A DNA stretch of 64,000 nt from Anniella stebbinsi (Eukaryota > Chordata > Lepidosauria > Squamata > Anniellidae): contig JARDYH010000003.1 in the NCBI GenBank assembly GCA_029215795.1, forward strand, positions 98,860,609-98,924,608. The letters are read 5' to 3'. The notes under the pieces are model-generated. The model did no database searches. It was not told where the DNA came from and saw nothing but the letters and a program-made list of their open reading frames with translations. This document shows, one piece after another, positions 53,501 to 64,000 of the stretch; within the stretch, counting starts at the first letter, position 1; every line of letters starts with the position of its first letter. Both the position numbers and the translations under genes were made by a program.

Positions 53501-54296
53501 TGATGTTTTCCAGCATTAAGATATGTGATTAATCAAGGAACTACAAAAGAGCTGCATCACTTTAAATAAACTGTCAAAACCAAATGAAATAACAATGAAT
53601 GAATCTTGAATACCTAATCCAGATAGCCCTTCAGACATCAACATTAGTTTTCAACACATGGCATAGGATGTCTGTTTCTTGAATATCAGATAAAGGATTT
53701 CTCTTACTTCTTCAGCAGTGTGAGATCAAAGACAGAACTACCACCTAATACTTTCATGCATAAGTATTATTTTAAAATTAAGTATGAATTAATTTTTATC
53801 TTCCCCATAACACATAACATGGGAGTTACAGTGCAACGCATCTGGAGACCACCAGGCTGGAGAAGGTTGACTCCTATACATGTCTTCTCAGAAGCCAGTG
53901 CCACTGAATTCACTAGGGCTTTCTCCCAAGAGGTATAGGATTGCAAACTAATCTCATCTGAAAGGTGTTCAAGACAGCCAAACTAAACCTCTTCTGCTCC
54001 ACTGTTGCTTTGGTGAGATGATGTATTGTGCAGGGATTATGGGGAGTGAACAGTATATTTTTTATAAATACATTTAAAGAAAAAAAACATTGGTTCTTTG
54101 AAAGGCAGGATATTGACCAAAAGTTGGAAGTGCCTGGCACATGCTCTGGTTCTAGATCTGTAATGAATAGTGTCCCTTTTGTTATCAAGAGTGCTGCTAT
54201 ATGAGAGATGTGTGTGAGAGAAAAGTATTGGGCAGACCCTGTATTTGGTAAGGGTATGGAACAGCATTCCCCATCCTGCTGCCCTCCAGGTGTTTG
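53501..54296. other. Mostly unique; palindromic and short dispersed repeat scraps
   Basis: 53820-53875 has a half copy of the CATCTGGAG...CACCAGG hairpin family. 53876-53945 has the short ACTCCTATACATG...TATAGGATTGCA repeat. 54268-54296 begins another hairpin copy. Confidence 0.45.
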
Positions 54297-54678
54297 AGAT
54301 GACAAGTCCCAACATTCCTGACCATGGGACGTACTGACTTGCAATGATGGGAGTTGTAGTCCAACACCTTTGGAAGGCACCAGGTTGGGGAAGGGCTGCT
54401 CTAAACAAAAAAAGAGAAGTAGGTGGCCCTAAGTTGTTCGTGATCAGTTTTCCACAACCCCACAGTCACCTCTGCATATCATATTCTCCACCCTGTCCTC
54501 ATGGTTTATCTGCTTTGGGAGAATGAGAATTTCACTTGCACTTTCTGCCTCCTGAGGGAGGATGTGGCATTAAGGCTTGTGAGCCTTAACTCCCAATTTC
54601 CCTGCTTTTTGGTGCTTGTTGGAAACTGTAGAGCCTTAACATTGTTTTTGTAAACCATAGTTTTTTTGTTTAATGAAT
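54297..54678 (-). repeat. Inverted duplication, right arm
   Basis: Counterpart of 49907-50290, about 4 kb away. The L2 element lies between the arms. Confidence 0.9.
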
Positions 54679-54825
54679 TTCATGGCTTTGTGTAACGGAT
54701 GACTGGATATTATACAGTTGACAACCAAGCCAGCGTCAGCCAGAATTTTATACCATCTTGACATCCAATATAAAATCAAAGCTAGTGTTATGTGTTGAAC
54801 TCACTTTTAACATTAATAAATCAAC

Positions 54826-55375
54826 CAAAATGCTTGCATCTCCCTCATTTTTAAAGATAAAGAGATGAAACCTGGCATCATGGTAGCTCTTAAGTAGGAA
54901 TATAGCCATGCCAAGTTGGAAGCAGATCTGTTCATGCCTTGATTTTTAGAAATGTTTAAAACTTCAATTTAATTTTTTTAATTAACTAAAATGCTTACAA
55001 TTCCATCATTTTTAAAGATAAAGGGATGAAACTTGACAGCATGGTAGCTCTTAAGTAGGGATTGAGCCATGCCAAGTTTGAAGCAGATCTGTTTATGCCT
55101 TGAGTTTTAGGAATTTTTTAAACTTCAAACCCAATACTCCTCTTTGGAGTCTAGGGCCTTGAGCAGTACATTAAAAAAAAAAGAAAGAAAGAAAAGATGA
55201 AGAGATGAAACTTGGCACCATGGTACCTCTTAAGTAAGGCTTTAGCCATGCCAAGTTGAAAGCAGTTTCGTTCATGCCTTGAATTTTAGAAAAAAAAATT
55301 GAAGTCAAACTTTTAAAAAATATATTCTAAAAATCAAGGCACAAACCGATCTGCTTCCAACTTGGCATGGCTCAA
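54826..55375. repeat. Tandem ~150-bp monomers of a dispersed repeat
   Basis: Three head-to-tail units: each has AATGCTT, TTTTTAAAGATAAAGAGATG, GGTA(G/C)CTCTTAAGTA, TAGCCATGCCAAGTT and GCCTTGA-TTTTAG. A short inverted piece follows at about 55325-55375. Same monomer at 28920-29195. Confidence 0.8.
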
Positions 55376-55378
55376 TTC

Positions 55379-56013
55379 TAGGGTGACCACTAGGGTGTGG
55401 CCTAGTGGCTAAAGTGTTGGACTGGAAGCTGGGAGATCTGGGTTCTACTCCCCACTTAGCTATGGAAACCCATTGGGTGACTTTGGGCCAGTTGCAGACT
55501 CTCAGCCCAACCCATCTCACAGGGTTGCTGTTGTGAGGATAAAATGAAGAGGAGGAGGATTATGTATGCCGACTTGGGTTTCTTGACGGAAAAAAGGTGG
55601 GATATAAATGCAATAATAAATAATAATAATAAACTGTCAGGATTTCCCCAGATTTCTCCTGGTTTTTGTTCTATCCTCGGTGTCAGGGGGGATTTTATGC
55701 AATAGTCTATAATGACCTGGAATTACACACTTTCCCTTTTAAGGCCACCATTAGCGTGGCGGGGGGAATTACATGCTTTCTGGAGGTGTGTCATTCTCTC
55801 CCACTGCTCCAATCAAGGCCTTAAAAGGGAAAAACGTGTCATTCCCAGGCATTATAGAAAAGGGCCTGATTGGAGCAGTGGGGTGGGGTGAGAATGATAT
55901 GCTTTCCCCTCCTCCGCTCCAATTGGGGACTTTAAGGTGGCCCCAGAAAGCCATTTTCCTGCCCCCCCCCACTAGGTGTCCTCTTTTTTGGTTTCCCAAA
56001 TATGGTCACCCTA
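55379..56013. mobile_element. TAGGGTGACC-ended hAT-type element with nested SINE
   Basis: Left end TAGGGTGACCAC, right end AATATGGTCACCCTA. A tRNA-derived SINE is inserted right at the left end. Flanking octamers CTCAATTC and CCAGTTCT only partly agree. The interior after the SINE has repeated GTCATTCTC and CCTTTTAAGG inverted motifs. Confidence 0.6.
55392..55632 (+). repeat. tRNA-derived SINE
   Basis: The head has a box-A-like TGGCTAAAGTGTTGGACTGG and a box-B-like GGGTTCTACTCCCC, followed by TGGGTGACTTTGGGCCAGTT and CACAGGGTTGCTGTTGTGAG. The 3' tail GGTGGGATATAAATGCAATA plus (AAT)n resembles the end of the L2-type LINEs here (GGCGGTATACAAATGTAATA), so an L2-clade LINE is a candidate mobilising partner. 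I recognise it as a common squamate SINE but do not assign a subfamily. Confidence 0.8.
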
Positions 56014-56062
56014 CCAGTTCTTGCACAGGCTGCATTTCCATCCCTAGATATTTACTCAAAAG

Positions 56063-58424
56063 TAGGGTGACCATATTTTGGAAATCAAAAAGGAGGACAA
56101 CATGGCCGCCCCAAGGGGGCATGCCCACCAACATGGCCGGCTCCCAAAGGGACATGTCCACCCAAAGATGGCCTTGGTCACATTTCTGATTTCACAGCAC
56201 ACAATTAAAGCAAACCTGTTCTACATAACATCTTAATGTTAAAATCACTGAGACATTCAATGTATTTGAAATTACCTTCACTCCTACTTTTGTAGCTTTT
56301 GCTGTACTTTAAAGATTTTGCTATACTTTGTGTGATACAGTCTCCCTTTCCCTCAAATATCTTTTCTGACTGCAAATCCTTCATTGGATGACCATAGTCT
56401 CACCTTTCCTAACATTTAACACTCTTTCCCCATCACCTTTCTCATATTCATACTCACAGCTTCAGCATACTGCTACCACTGAACAAATGAAGCAGTTGAC
56501 AAGTACAGAAAAAGCTAGTACAACAAACTAGCAACCTAGCATTAAGAAAAAGTATAAAATACTATTACCCTGCAAGCATTAGCCATGGAATAAAATGGAC
56601 TAAAGGGTTGTTGTTGTTGTTGTTGTTGTTGTCACTTCTCACTAGCACCTCTTAACTTGTTTCAACTTCTGATTTGTCAATGAGAAACTAATCTAACAAT
56701 GTGTCATTATATCTCTGGTTCATTAGCCATGTAAACAAGACCATGGTCAGTAGCAATACAAAGAAAGGCCAGAACAGATGCCCATTATCACAATGCTAGA
56801 CAAATATCTCCTGAATTTACACTGTTTCAGTGTGCAGAGAACAGAAATCTCAATCAGGGACCCAAAGAAAACTGCCCAAAGAAACCTCAGAAACAAGTCC
56901 CATTGATTTCAATAAAGCTTACTCCCAGATAAATGAATATAGGATTGCAGCCACTTCACATATGTTCAGCTTACTCTAGCAAGTGCAAGGCCCTCCTGTC
57001 AAGAAGAACTATGCACTCATGAGAACCTGGACTCATGGATCATGCAACCAGCAGGTGCTCTCCAGAAAGACGCTTTTAGAGCCTAGGAGATCCAGACACA
57101 CTCAGACAAGCCAAACTATGCACTCACATGTTATCTTGCTGGGACAGAACAATTTTGGGAAAAGACAATATTTTGTTATCGACCAGACGTTACAGTAATA
57201 AACAAGAAAAACACACCTACCTCATTGATTTAGCAATACCTAATGGCAAAAATGTTGCAGAAAAGGAATAGGAAAAGAGAGAAAAAAATGGCTATGGAAA
57301 TTAAAGAACTGTGCAGCAGGAAAAGGTTACAATTATTCAGTTAATCACATCAGTCACCAGCAACACACACACACACACACTACAGAAAACCTTCAGAAAC
57401 TGGGCCTACCAAAATAAATCCACACCAACATCCAGAAAGCTCCTTGTCATATGGTCACCCTAGGGAAGCCCCAGCAGGTAAGTGGCCCGCGCACCCGCAC
57501 CCGCCCCGCGCTCCTTACCTGCTGCTGCTGGGGCGTCTGCTTTCCTCCATGCTCAGAATCTACTGAGAAACAGGCTTCCTGGCCTGTCTCTCATTAGCGC
57601 GCCGAGTGATGATGTCATCACCCGGCGCGCTACTGAGGGACAGGCCGCGAAGCCTGTTTCTCAGTAGATTCTGAGCACCGGAGGGAAGCCCCAGCAGGTA
57701 AGTGCCCCGCGCACCTGCACCACCACCACCACCCACCCCGTGCCCCCGCGCCGCCCCCCGCTCCATGCCCCCGCGCCGCCCCCCCGCCCTGCGCACCTGC
57801 ATCGCACCCTCCCGCCGCACCCCCCGCCGCGCGCATCCACACCGCCACCCCACCCACCCCATGCACCCGCGCCGACCCCCCCCCGCCCTGCGCACCCGTG
57901 CCGCACCCGCGCCACCCCCACCCACCGCGCGCACCCGCACCGCCCCCCACCTGCCGCGCGCATCCGCGCCGCCCCCGCACCGCCCCCCCACCTGCCCCGC
58001 GCTCCTTACCTGCTGCTGCTGGAGCGTCCGTCCGCTTCCCTCCGGTGCTCGGAATCTACTGAGAAACAGGCTTCCTGGCCTGTCTCTCAGTAGCCGAGTG
58101 ATGACGTCATCACCCGGCGCGCTACTGAGGGACAGGCCGCGAAGCCTGTTTCTCAGTAGATTCCGAGCACCGGAGGGAAGCGGACGGACGCCCCAGTAAG
58201 TGCCTTGCGCCGCCAGCCTCCCGCCACCGCCGCGTGACCCCCCGCCGCCCCGGTTTGCTCCCACCGCCCCCCGGTTGGCCCGGCTCGCCCCAGGGCCATC
58301 TGGTCACCATTTTGGGGGCTAAATTTCCAGATTTGGCCCCCCAAAACGGTTTTTCTGCCCAGATGCAGATTTGCTCCCCATTTCCCGGGCATGTCCGGAC
58401 AAATCCGGGCGTCTGGTTACCCTA
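56063..58424. mobile_element. Composite hAT-type element, 2.36 kb
   Basis: The outer ends are TAGGGTGACCATATTTTGG and GTCTGGTTACCCTA, flanked by a perfect 8-bp duplication CTCAAAAG (56055-56062 and 58425-58432). An internal terminus GTCATATGGTCACCCTA at about 57448-57464 divides it into an AT-rich left part without a transposase and a GC-rich right part with the CTACTGAGAAACAGGCTT palindromes. The frames of up to about 230 codons in 57480-58390 are GC/CCG-repeat artefacts on both strands. Confidence 0.75.
57535..58200. repeat. GC-rich palindromic module inside composite element
   Basis: Two large palindromes, at about 57553-57670 and 58050-58170, pair AATCTACTGAGAAACAGGC with GCCTGTTTCTCAGTAGATT around GTGATGANGTCATCACCCGG. 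The second centre holds TGACGTCA (58102-58109). The interval between them is (CGCACCC)n-like. Confidence 0.8.
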
Positions 58425-58432
58425 CTCAAAAG

Positions 58433-59104
58433 TAAGACCCATTGAATTTCCTTAGTTCTTGAAAAGCAACACACTTGCTTTTAGATTTGCCAGTCTCAGC
58501 ATTCTATGTGTGCTATGAATGCCTGCTCTGTCTGTCCCTATAGTTTCCTGCAAGGTCCAGCCAGGGGAAGCCAGTAAATTAAACCCAGGGGTGGAGGGTG
58601 GGATTCCCTCAAGTTCATCTGACAGCAGGTGCTATAGAACATGGACCTTCCAAGAGTGTTGAGGCTGGATTTCTGGCAGACCCAACCAGGCAACTTTATG
58701 GCCTGTTAGTCCCTCCATTTGGTAGCCCGCAGAGCACCTGCTTCATAAGGCAAATGGCCACATGAGAACTGTTATTATGGCCTGCTACTTTGTTTGTCTT
58801 TAGTAGTCTATGGTCCAGATCTCTTCAGAAGGGGGAATAGTGTTTTGTGGTTGGGGTCAGTCTAAATTATCTCCAGGGGTCCCTTACTCAGTGCCTCTGA
58901 TAGCAAAGAGATTGAGGATTTCCCCCAACTCTGTTACTCTTGAAGTTACTAGGCCTGTTGAAAATAGATTTTATAACATAAGCATGAAAACAGTGAATAC
59001 CCCTTTTAACTTGTTAAGCCAATGAAAACATGCCACACAAGAAGTCTTAAGATATGAATGGTTTATAAAGAAAAGTAAATGCAAAAGAATATCAGATGCA
59101 GAAG
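58433..59104. other. No recognised feature
   Basis: Unique DNA. Confidence 0.35.
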
Positions 59105-59162
59105 TGAAATCTGAAACATTACTACTACTACTACTAGTAGTAGTAGTATCCTGCCTTGTACC

Positions 59163-59926
59163 TGTCGTGGGAATTTGAGTCCCCCAGGGAGGCCTATGAC
59201 TCCCTCTTATGAGAAGGGGGTCATTTATTGTCACAGATCCCTTATGAGAAAGATCTTTACTCTAATTCTTTATAATGCTTTGATACAGTAACTGGCCTAA
59301 ATGTAGACTAGGGATGAATAACCCTAAGTGGGGAAGGGACCTCCCATAGATCAGTGACATCCCACCCAATAACTTCAAAGGAGTTATATTTCATGCAAGC
59401 AACTAAACTCAGTTTACAGTGGAGACCAAAGATACTCACGTATTGGTTTCTTAAAGATAGGTTTATTGAAGAAGACACATCAGCTGAGGGAGCCAGAGAT
59501 AGACCTCTGACTGAATTAAGTATATAGGGTATCACTCTTATATAGGAAACTGGAAACATCAGAATTAGCATCAGAATTAGAATTTGTACTGAATCACTTT
59601 TGTACCAGGGAAAAGTTTACAATAATACAGGGTAGTACATAGGAATGATGTAATTTGTCTCTAAGTCAAAACAGAGAAAGGCGCCACATATGAATGCTGG
59701 AGGTCAAGATAAACTAAAACAATACAGAATGCATATAGTTGCTAGTGGACCAAAGTTCATTATGGTGAAGCTTAACGCATCTAGCTAGTACATTGCTGGT
59801 TCTATTTTACAGGAGAACAGATACATGAAATTATTAGAAGAATGGAATCAATATTAGTTTCTCAGTTATTTGAATGTTGTTATCACAAGCTATTGTTATG
59901 ATCATATCTGAAATATTCCCGCAACA
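59163..59926 (-). mobile_element. Solo LTR of an endogenous retrovirus-like element
   Basis: 764 bp, bounded by TGTCGTGGGAAT and ATTCCCGCAACA, which are imperfect terminal inverted repeats in TG...CA form. The flanks are GTACC and GTGCC, a 5-bp duplication with one difference. On - there is a TATA box (CTATATAAGAG, about 59533-59543) and an AATAAA (about 59463) in promoter-then-polyA order, so the LTR is oriented on -. No internal viral genes are present, consistent with recombination to a solo LTR. Confidence 0.75.
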
Positions 59927-60002
59927 GTGCCCAATGCTGGGCCTCAGGGCAGCCTTACAAAACTAAAACATATACAGCTAAAACCTATAAATAGGAATAT
60001 AC

Positions 60003-60356
60003 TAGGCTGACCATATGAAAAGGAGGACAGGACTCATGTAACTTTAACAGTTGTAGAGAAAAGGGGATTTCAGCCAGTGTCATTTATATGCAATTAGTTC
60101 CTGGTGAAATTCCCTCTTCATCACAACAGTTAAAGTTGCAGTGGGGTGTATATAGTGGGGTGTATATAGAGTGACCATATACATATAGAGTGTATATGGT
60201 CACTCTAGTATAGTGCCTGCAACTTTAACTGTTGTGATGAAGAGGGAATTTCACCAGGGACTAATTGCATACAAATGACACTGGCTGAAATTCCCTTTTC
60301 TCTACAACTGTTAAAAGTTACATGAGCCCTGTCCTCCTTTTCATATGGTCAACCTA
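60003..60356. mobile_element. TAGGGTGACC-family palindromic MITE, copy 4
   Basis: 354 bp with ends TAGGCTGACCATATGAAAAG and CTTTTCATATGGTCAACCTA. Flanked by AATATAC on both sides (7 bp). The centre has a small local duplication of GTGGGGTGTATATAG. Inserted into the old L2 fragment. Confidence 0.8.
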
Positions 60357-60545
60357 AATATACAAAAGTTAAAAATATAATTAAATACTTTTCAATATTA
60401 AAGTATTTTAAACATTTTAAATACATAACAATTTAAAAGTCAAAGGTATAGACAGAGGTCCAGATTATTTGCCAAAGGCCTGCTGGAACAAAATGGGTTT
60501 GTCTGCCTCCAAAAACACATCAAGGAGGGAGCCAGTGTAGATTGC

Positions 60546-61071
60546 AAGGATTAGAAAGAAAATGCATGTGTGTACACTATGCAAAATAAACGACAGCTCA
60601 ACTGTTTCTAAACCTTATTAGAAAAAAAGGGTGACTAGGCCAAAACCAACGTTGTAGGCCCAGAAGCACTTTGAAAAGTTTCAACATTGTACTTAAAACT
60701 TAACACCTGCCCAAACTAATTAAATGAAGTGTTTGAAGCTTTCAACTTTATAGCAGTATGGACCAAACTCTTAGAAAAGAGGGAAGGAGCACTGTGTGTG
60801 AGTGGGATGGGGGAAATTAAAAGAAAGGTATAGCTACCTATTCCCAGGAGAGATCTGAAGATCAGGTTACCATGGATCCAGAGGAGCCACACCCTACTTC
60901 ACCAGGGAGCAAAAGAGCAAACTGGCCTTATGAAGATAGCCCAAATTACTCTCAGAGCCAAAGGAATGCATGTTCCAGAAGAGAAAAGAGAAACTCTTCT
61001 TCTTCTTCTTTACTCAAAAGGTCTGTGCTAGAGGCAGCGGCCATTTCACCCACCCACCCCACATTCTAAGG
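60546..61071. other. No recognised feature
   Basis: Unique DNA; short (TTC)n at about 61000. Confidence 0.35.
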
Positions 61072-61508
61072 TAGGGTGACCAGATTATGACAATCAAAAT
61101 CCCGGACCCCCCCACCACCACCACCCAAAACAACCCCCCCCGCGCGCCCGCGCCGCCCCCCCCCCCCCGCGCCGCCCCGCGCTCCTTACCTGGGCGTCCG
61201 CTTCCCTCCGGTGCTCGGAATCTACTGAGAAACAGGCTTCCTGGTCTGTCTCTCAGTATGCGCCGGGTGATGACATCATCACCCGGCGCGCTACTGAGGG
61301 ACAGGCTGTGAAGCCTGTTTCTCAGTAGATTCTGAGCACCGGAGGGAAGCGGACGCCCCAGCAGGTAAGTGCCTTGCGCTGCCCGCCTCCTGCCACCGCC
61401 GCGTGACCCCCCGCCACCCCGGTTTTCCCCCGCTGCCCCCCGGTTGCCCCGGATCGGCCCAGGTTTCCAGGTTAGGACAGGGAAACCCCGGGCCATCTGG
61501 ACACCCTA
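61072..61508. mobile_element. GC-rich hAT-type MITE with perfect 8-bp TSD
   Basis: 437 bp with ends TAGGGTGACCAGATTATG and GGCCATCTGGACACCCTA. Flanked by TTCTAAGG on both sides (61064-61071 and 61509-61516). It contains one CTACTGAGAAACAGGCTT palindrome around GTGATGACATCATCACCCGG. It is a short relative of the right part of 56063-58424. Confidence 0.9.
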
Positions 61509-61516
61509 TTCTAAGG

Positions 61517-63366
61517 CAGGAGGGAGGGGGGAGAGCGACGCTACTGAGCATGTGTCGCGCTATGAAGGAAGATGGCCGCCTCATTGACTTGAATGAGAGG
61601 TTAAAATAGTCCTTAAAAGTCAACCGAAGGGAATTTTTAAAAAACGAAAAGCTTTCCACCAACTACAGTCAAGAAGGAAGAAGACCCCACCACTGGATTA
61701 ATTAATAAGGCTCTAGAAATTATGCAAATTGTGAGCACAAAAGTCACAACCCGGAAGTGATTTTACAAAAGCAGGGAGACAGGTTTGTATTCCTTTTCTA
61801 CCTTAAACTGCTCTCCTTCCCTCAGTCTTTCACCAATCTTCTTGAATTTTCAGGTAATGTAAAACAAACATTTCTTTCTGGCACCTGAAAATTTCAGAAA
61901 AGTTGGTGAAACATTTTCAATTTTATGGCTGTTAGAATGACCCCCCCCCCCCATTATTACTTTAACATGGCGGAATGTGTTTTTTACTGACGGCCCTTAA
62001 CAATGGAGGCATGGCTGTGCCTCCATTAATAAGCTCTTTGACTATTATGACTCAGTTCAGATTTGCAAACCTAAAGAAAATTCTCTATCAAAGGGAAGAA
62101 GTAATCCTTATCCCCATGAAGTCAAGAAATCAGCATTATGTAGCTCTTTAAAATATTATATTCTTGATTTAGGACCTAACCAAATATGATTGCTTCCATC
62201 ACTGTTATGTTCTCTCTGTCTTCTGATACCATTCTGTCTCTTTAGAATTTCCTATATTCCCTTCTTGTAATTTAGTAGACAGCTGATGCACAGCGAATTT
62301 CTTATTTGCTATTCTGTTAATTCTGGGTCTCTGAACACTTAGCTGGGGAGGACTTACATAGACTCTGAATGACAGAATGGGGATTAATCACTTTGCTGAG
62401 TGGGAAAGCAAGTGCCACAATAAAATGTCTCAGTGTTACCGTTCTGCAAAATGGCTGCTAGTGTAACATAGGTTATAACTTTAAGGGAGTCTAGGCAGGT
62501 GGTTTACATATCATCATATGTTGTCTTAGAAAATGGCTTATTATCCTATGCCAGAATGTCCCACTTGCTCTTCTTTCCCTCACTGATGATATTTTTTCTT
62601 TTCTATTCTATTTTTCAAATTACGGGATATTAACTTTGAGACCCTAAGCATCTTGATCTCAGTAGCACTTACCTCTAAATAAAGGTGTTTAGGATTGGGT
62701 TGTAAGATGCACGATTGCACCTTCTGTAATCTTTCTCTAGTTAAAGGATTATCCTATTACATGGGTGAAAAAGGGACGGGGGATCCCTCTGAAATGCGCC
62801 AAAATTAGGGGAGGGCAAGTTGCTCGGTGTAGGGGTCTGTCTCAGTAAGCCAGAGCATAAAGTTCATCTTTTAATACTAGTTGGTTTATTACATTTTAAT
62901 ATTGCTCTTCCTTGCAAGAGTCCCAGGTAGTATATGTGTTTCCCCTCAGGGATATTGCTAGACCTGGGCCTATGCGGGCCAAGTCCTGAACCTTTTCCCC
63001 AGAGCCCTTGAGTATCCATTGGTGCCAATGGAAGATTTTTTTTTTCTAAGCTTACTGTCATGGGGAGTGATTTCCGGAGAGGAGGGTCACTACTGAGGAG
63101 GGAAGGGGTTGTCCTTTGTGCTGTGACACACACACACTCATCACCCCCTGCATGGCAATTAAGCCTACACAAATCCTTCCATTGGCAACAATGGAAGCTA
63201 CCCCTCCATCTTCAAACTAATTGCTGGGATGGAGGTGATTTTCTCTGGCATGGAAAGAAACAGAAGTGAGGGGAGTAACATGGAGAGGTCTGGGAGAAAG
63301 AGAGAGAAATATCTTTATTTCCCTTCTAAAAGATCACAACATCTGGGCAGGAAGTCCTTTATCCTG
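61517..63366. other. No recognised feature
   Basis: Unique AT-rich DNA. Short frames (for example 62864-63172 on -) have no domain. Confidence 0.35.
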
Positions 63367-63372
63367 GTAGAT

Positions 63373-63419
<47 letters not shown>
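63367..63419. repeat. (GT)n microsatellite
   Basis: About 22 GT units. Confidence 0.95.
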
Positions 63420-63899
63420 TGGTATGGTTCCTCTTGATCTCTGTGTCTCCCTGTCCTGCACTATGGCACAAAAAAGGTGTTGCTAAGTGTGGGACATTTT
63501 TGCCTGCTCTGGTTATGTTTTCTTCTGTGTGTGATGTGTGTGAGTTGCAGGGTAGGAAGAAAGTCACAAGTCCCCACTGCATAGATAGAGAGACAGCTCC
63601 AGAAACTGCAGAGCAGAGACAGAGGGAGAGCTTCCTATACCTCCCACCACCAAGACAGCATTTTTGAGCCCCCAAGTCAGAATTGGGCATGCTTTTATTA
63701 TGAATGTAATTTATGGTGTTAATGTTAAAGATGGTTGATGAATGGGGTGATTAATTGAAGGGGAATTAATTAAAATTTAGAACAGGACTAGGTTGGAATT
63801 GGGAAATGAATTGGGAGTGACCTGATTTGCCCTGAGCTTGCTTATAGATTAATGCTCCCATCAAATTTTTAAAAGTCCAATTTGGTGTAAAAACTGCCA

Positions 63900-63920
63900 T
63901 GTGTGCATGTGTGTATGCAT

Positions 63921-63957
<37 letters not shown>
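63900..63957. repeat. (GT)n microsatellite with interruptions
   Basis: TGTGTGCATGTGTGTATGCA followed by about 15 GT units. Confidence 0.9.
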
Positions 63958-63961
<4 letters not shown>

Positions 63962-64000
63962 CTCATGGGGAAAAATACTATCAGTCATTATTTTTGTGTA

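Larger units (their letters stand above)
59105..60545 (-). repeat. Old L2-type LINE 3' region, split by LTR and MITE
   Basis: Three pieces: 59118-59162 (CTACTACTAGTAGTAGTAGT, CCTGCCTTGTACC), 59927-60002 and 60357-60545. CCAATGCTGGGCCTCAGGGC and the A-rich tract are continuous with the first piece once the LTR is removed. GCCTGCTGGAACAAAATGGG near 60478 is a degenerate C-terminal block. Confidence 0.6.

Noticed and set aside
57480..58392. Frames up to 234 codons in the GC-rich half of the composite hAT element
   Set aside because: They translate (CGCACCC)n-like DNA into Pro/Arg/Ala or Gly repeats on both strands; no gene.

Overview
The window is repeat-dense, intron-scale vertebrate DNA, most likely from a squamate reptile. 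The evidence is the repeat mix: an L2/CR1-clade LINE with an open reverse transcriptase, an L1 carrying a G-rich 3' UTR tract, a tRNA-derived SINE, a Penelope-like fragment, several hAT-type MITEs with 8-bp target-site duplications (TSDs), a retroviral solo LTR and a Harbinger family. Spliceosomal introns and many microsatellites exclude a prokaryote. I find no complete host protein-coding gene. The only host-gene signal is a CpG island at about 24.24-25.11 kb that looks like a promoter plus a non-coding first exon on the + strand.

The centrepiece is a roughly 10.8-kb PIF/Harbinger DNA transposon at 12941-23737. It carries three genes: a Myb/SANT-like gene on + (13423-17523), a second Myb/SANT-like gene on - with an intact four-exon reading frame (18052-19666), and a HARBI1-type DDE transposase on - (21222-23034). 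The two outer genes converge from promoters lying in homologous inverted terminal regions. The first Myb gene has one exon amplified to four copies. Both outer genes are interrupted by near-identical 355-bp non-autonomous copies of the same family. Further copies lie outside the element at 4.8, 11.4, 25.7, 42.1 and 45.4 kb, and the 11.4-kb copy carries 460 bp of CpG-rich foreign filler.

Region by region. 0-4 kb: a perfect 33-bp hairpin, a Penelope-like GIY-YIG remnant between inverted arms, and a GC-rich hAT-type element inside one arm. 4-12 kb: dispersed repeats, microsatellites, palindromic MITEs and two Harbinger MITEs. 12.9-23.7 kb: the Harbinger. 24-26 kb: CpG island and another Harbinger MITE. 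26-30 kb: an L2 3' fragment inserted in an older repeat. 30.7-37 kb: an L1 (30964-36740, 15-bp TSD) inserted in an old L2, itself invaded by a short L2 copy. 37-50 kb: unique DNA, a second GC-rich hAT-type element, Harbinger MITEs and L2 tails. 50-55 kb: a 5'-truncated L2 with a 907-codon open frame, flanked by a roughly 380-bp inverted duplication. 55-62 kb: a cluster of hAT-type elements and an L2 fragment split by a solo LTR and a MITE. 62-64 kb: unique DNA and GT repeats.

Family assignments rest on motifs and recalled family features; no database search was possible.
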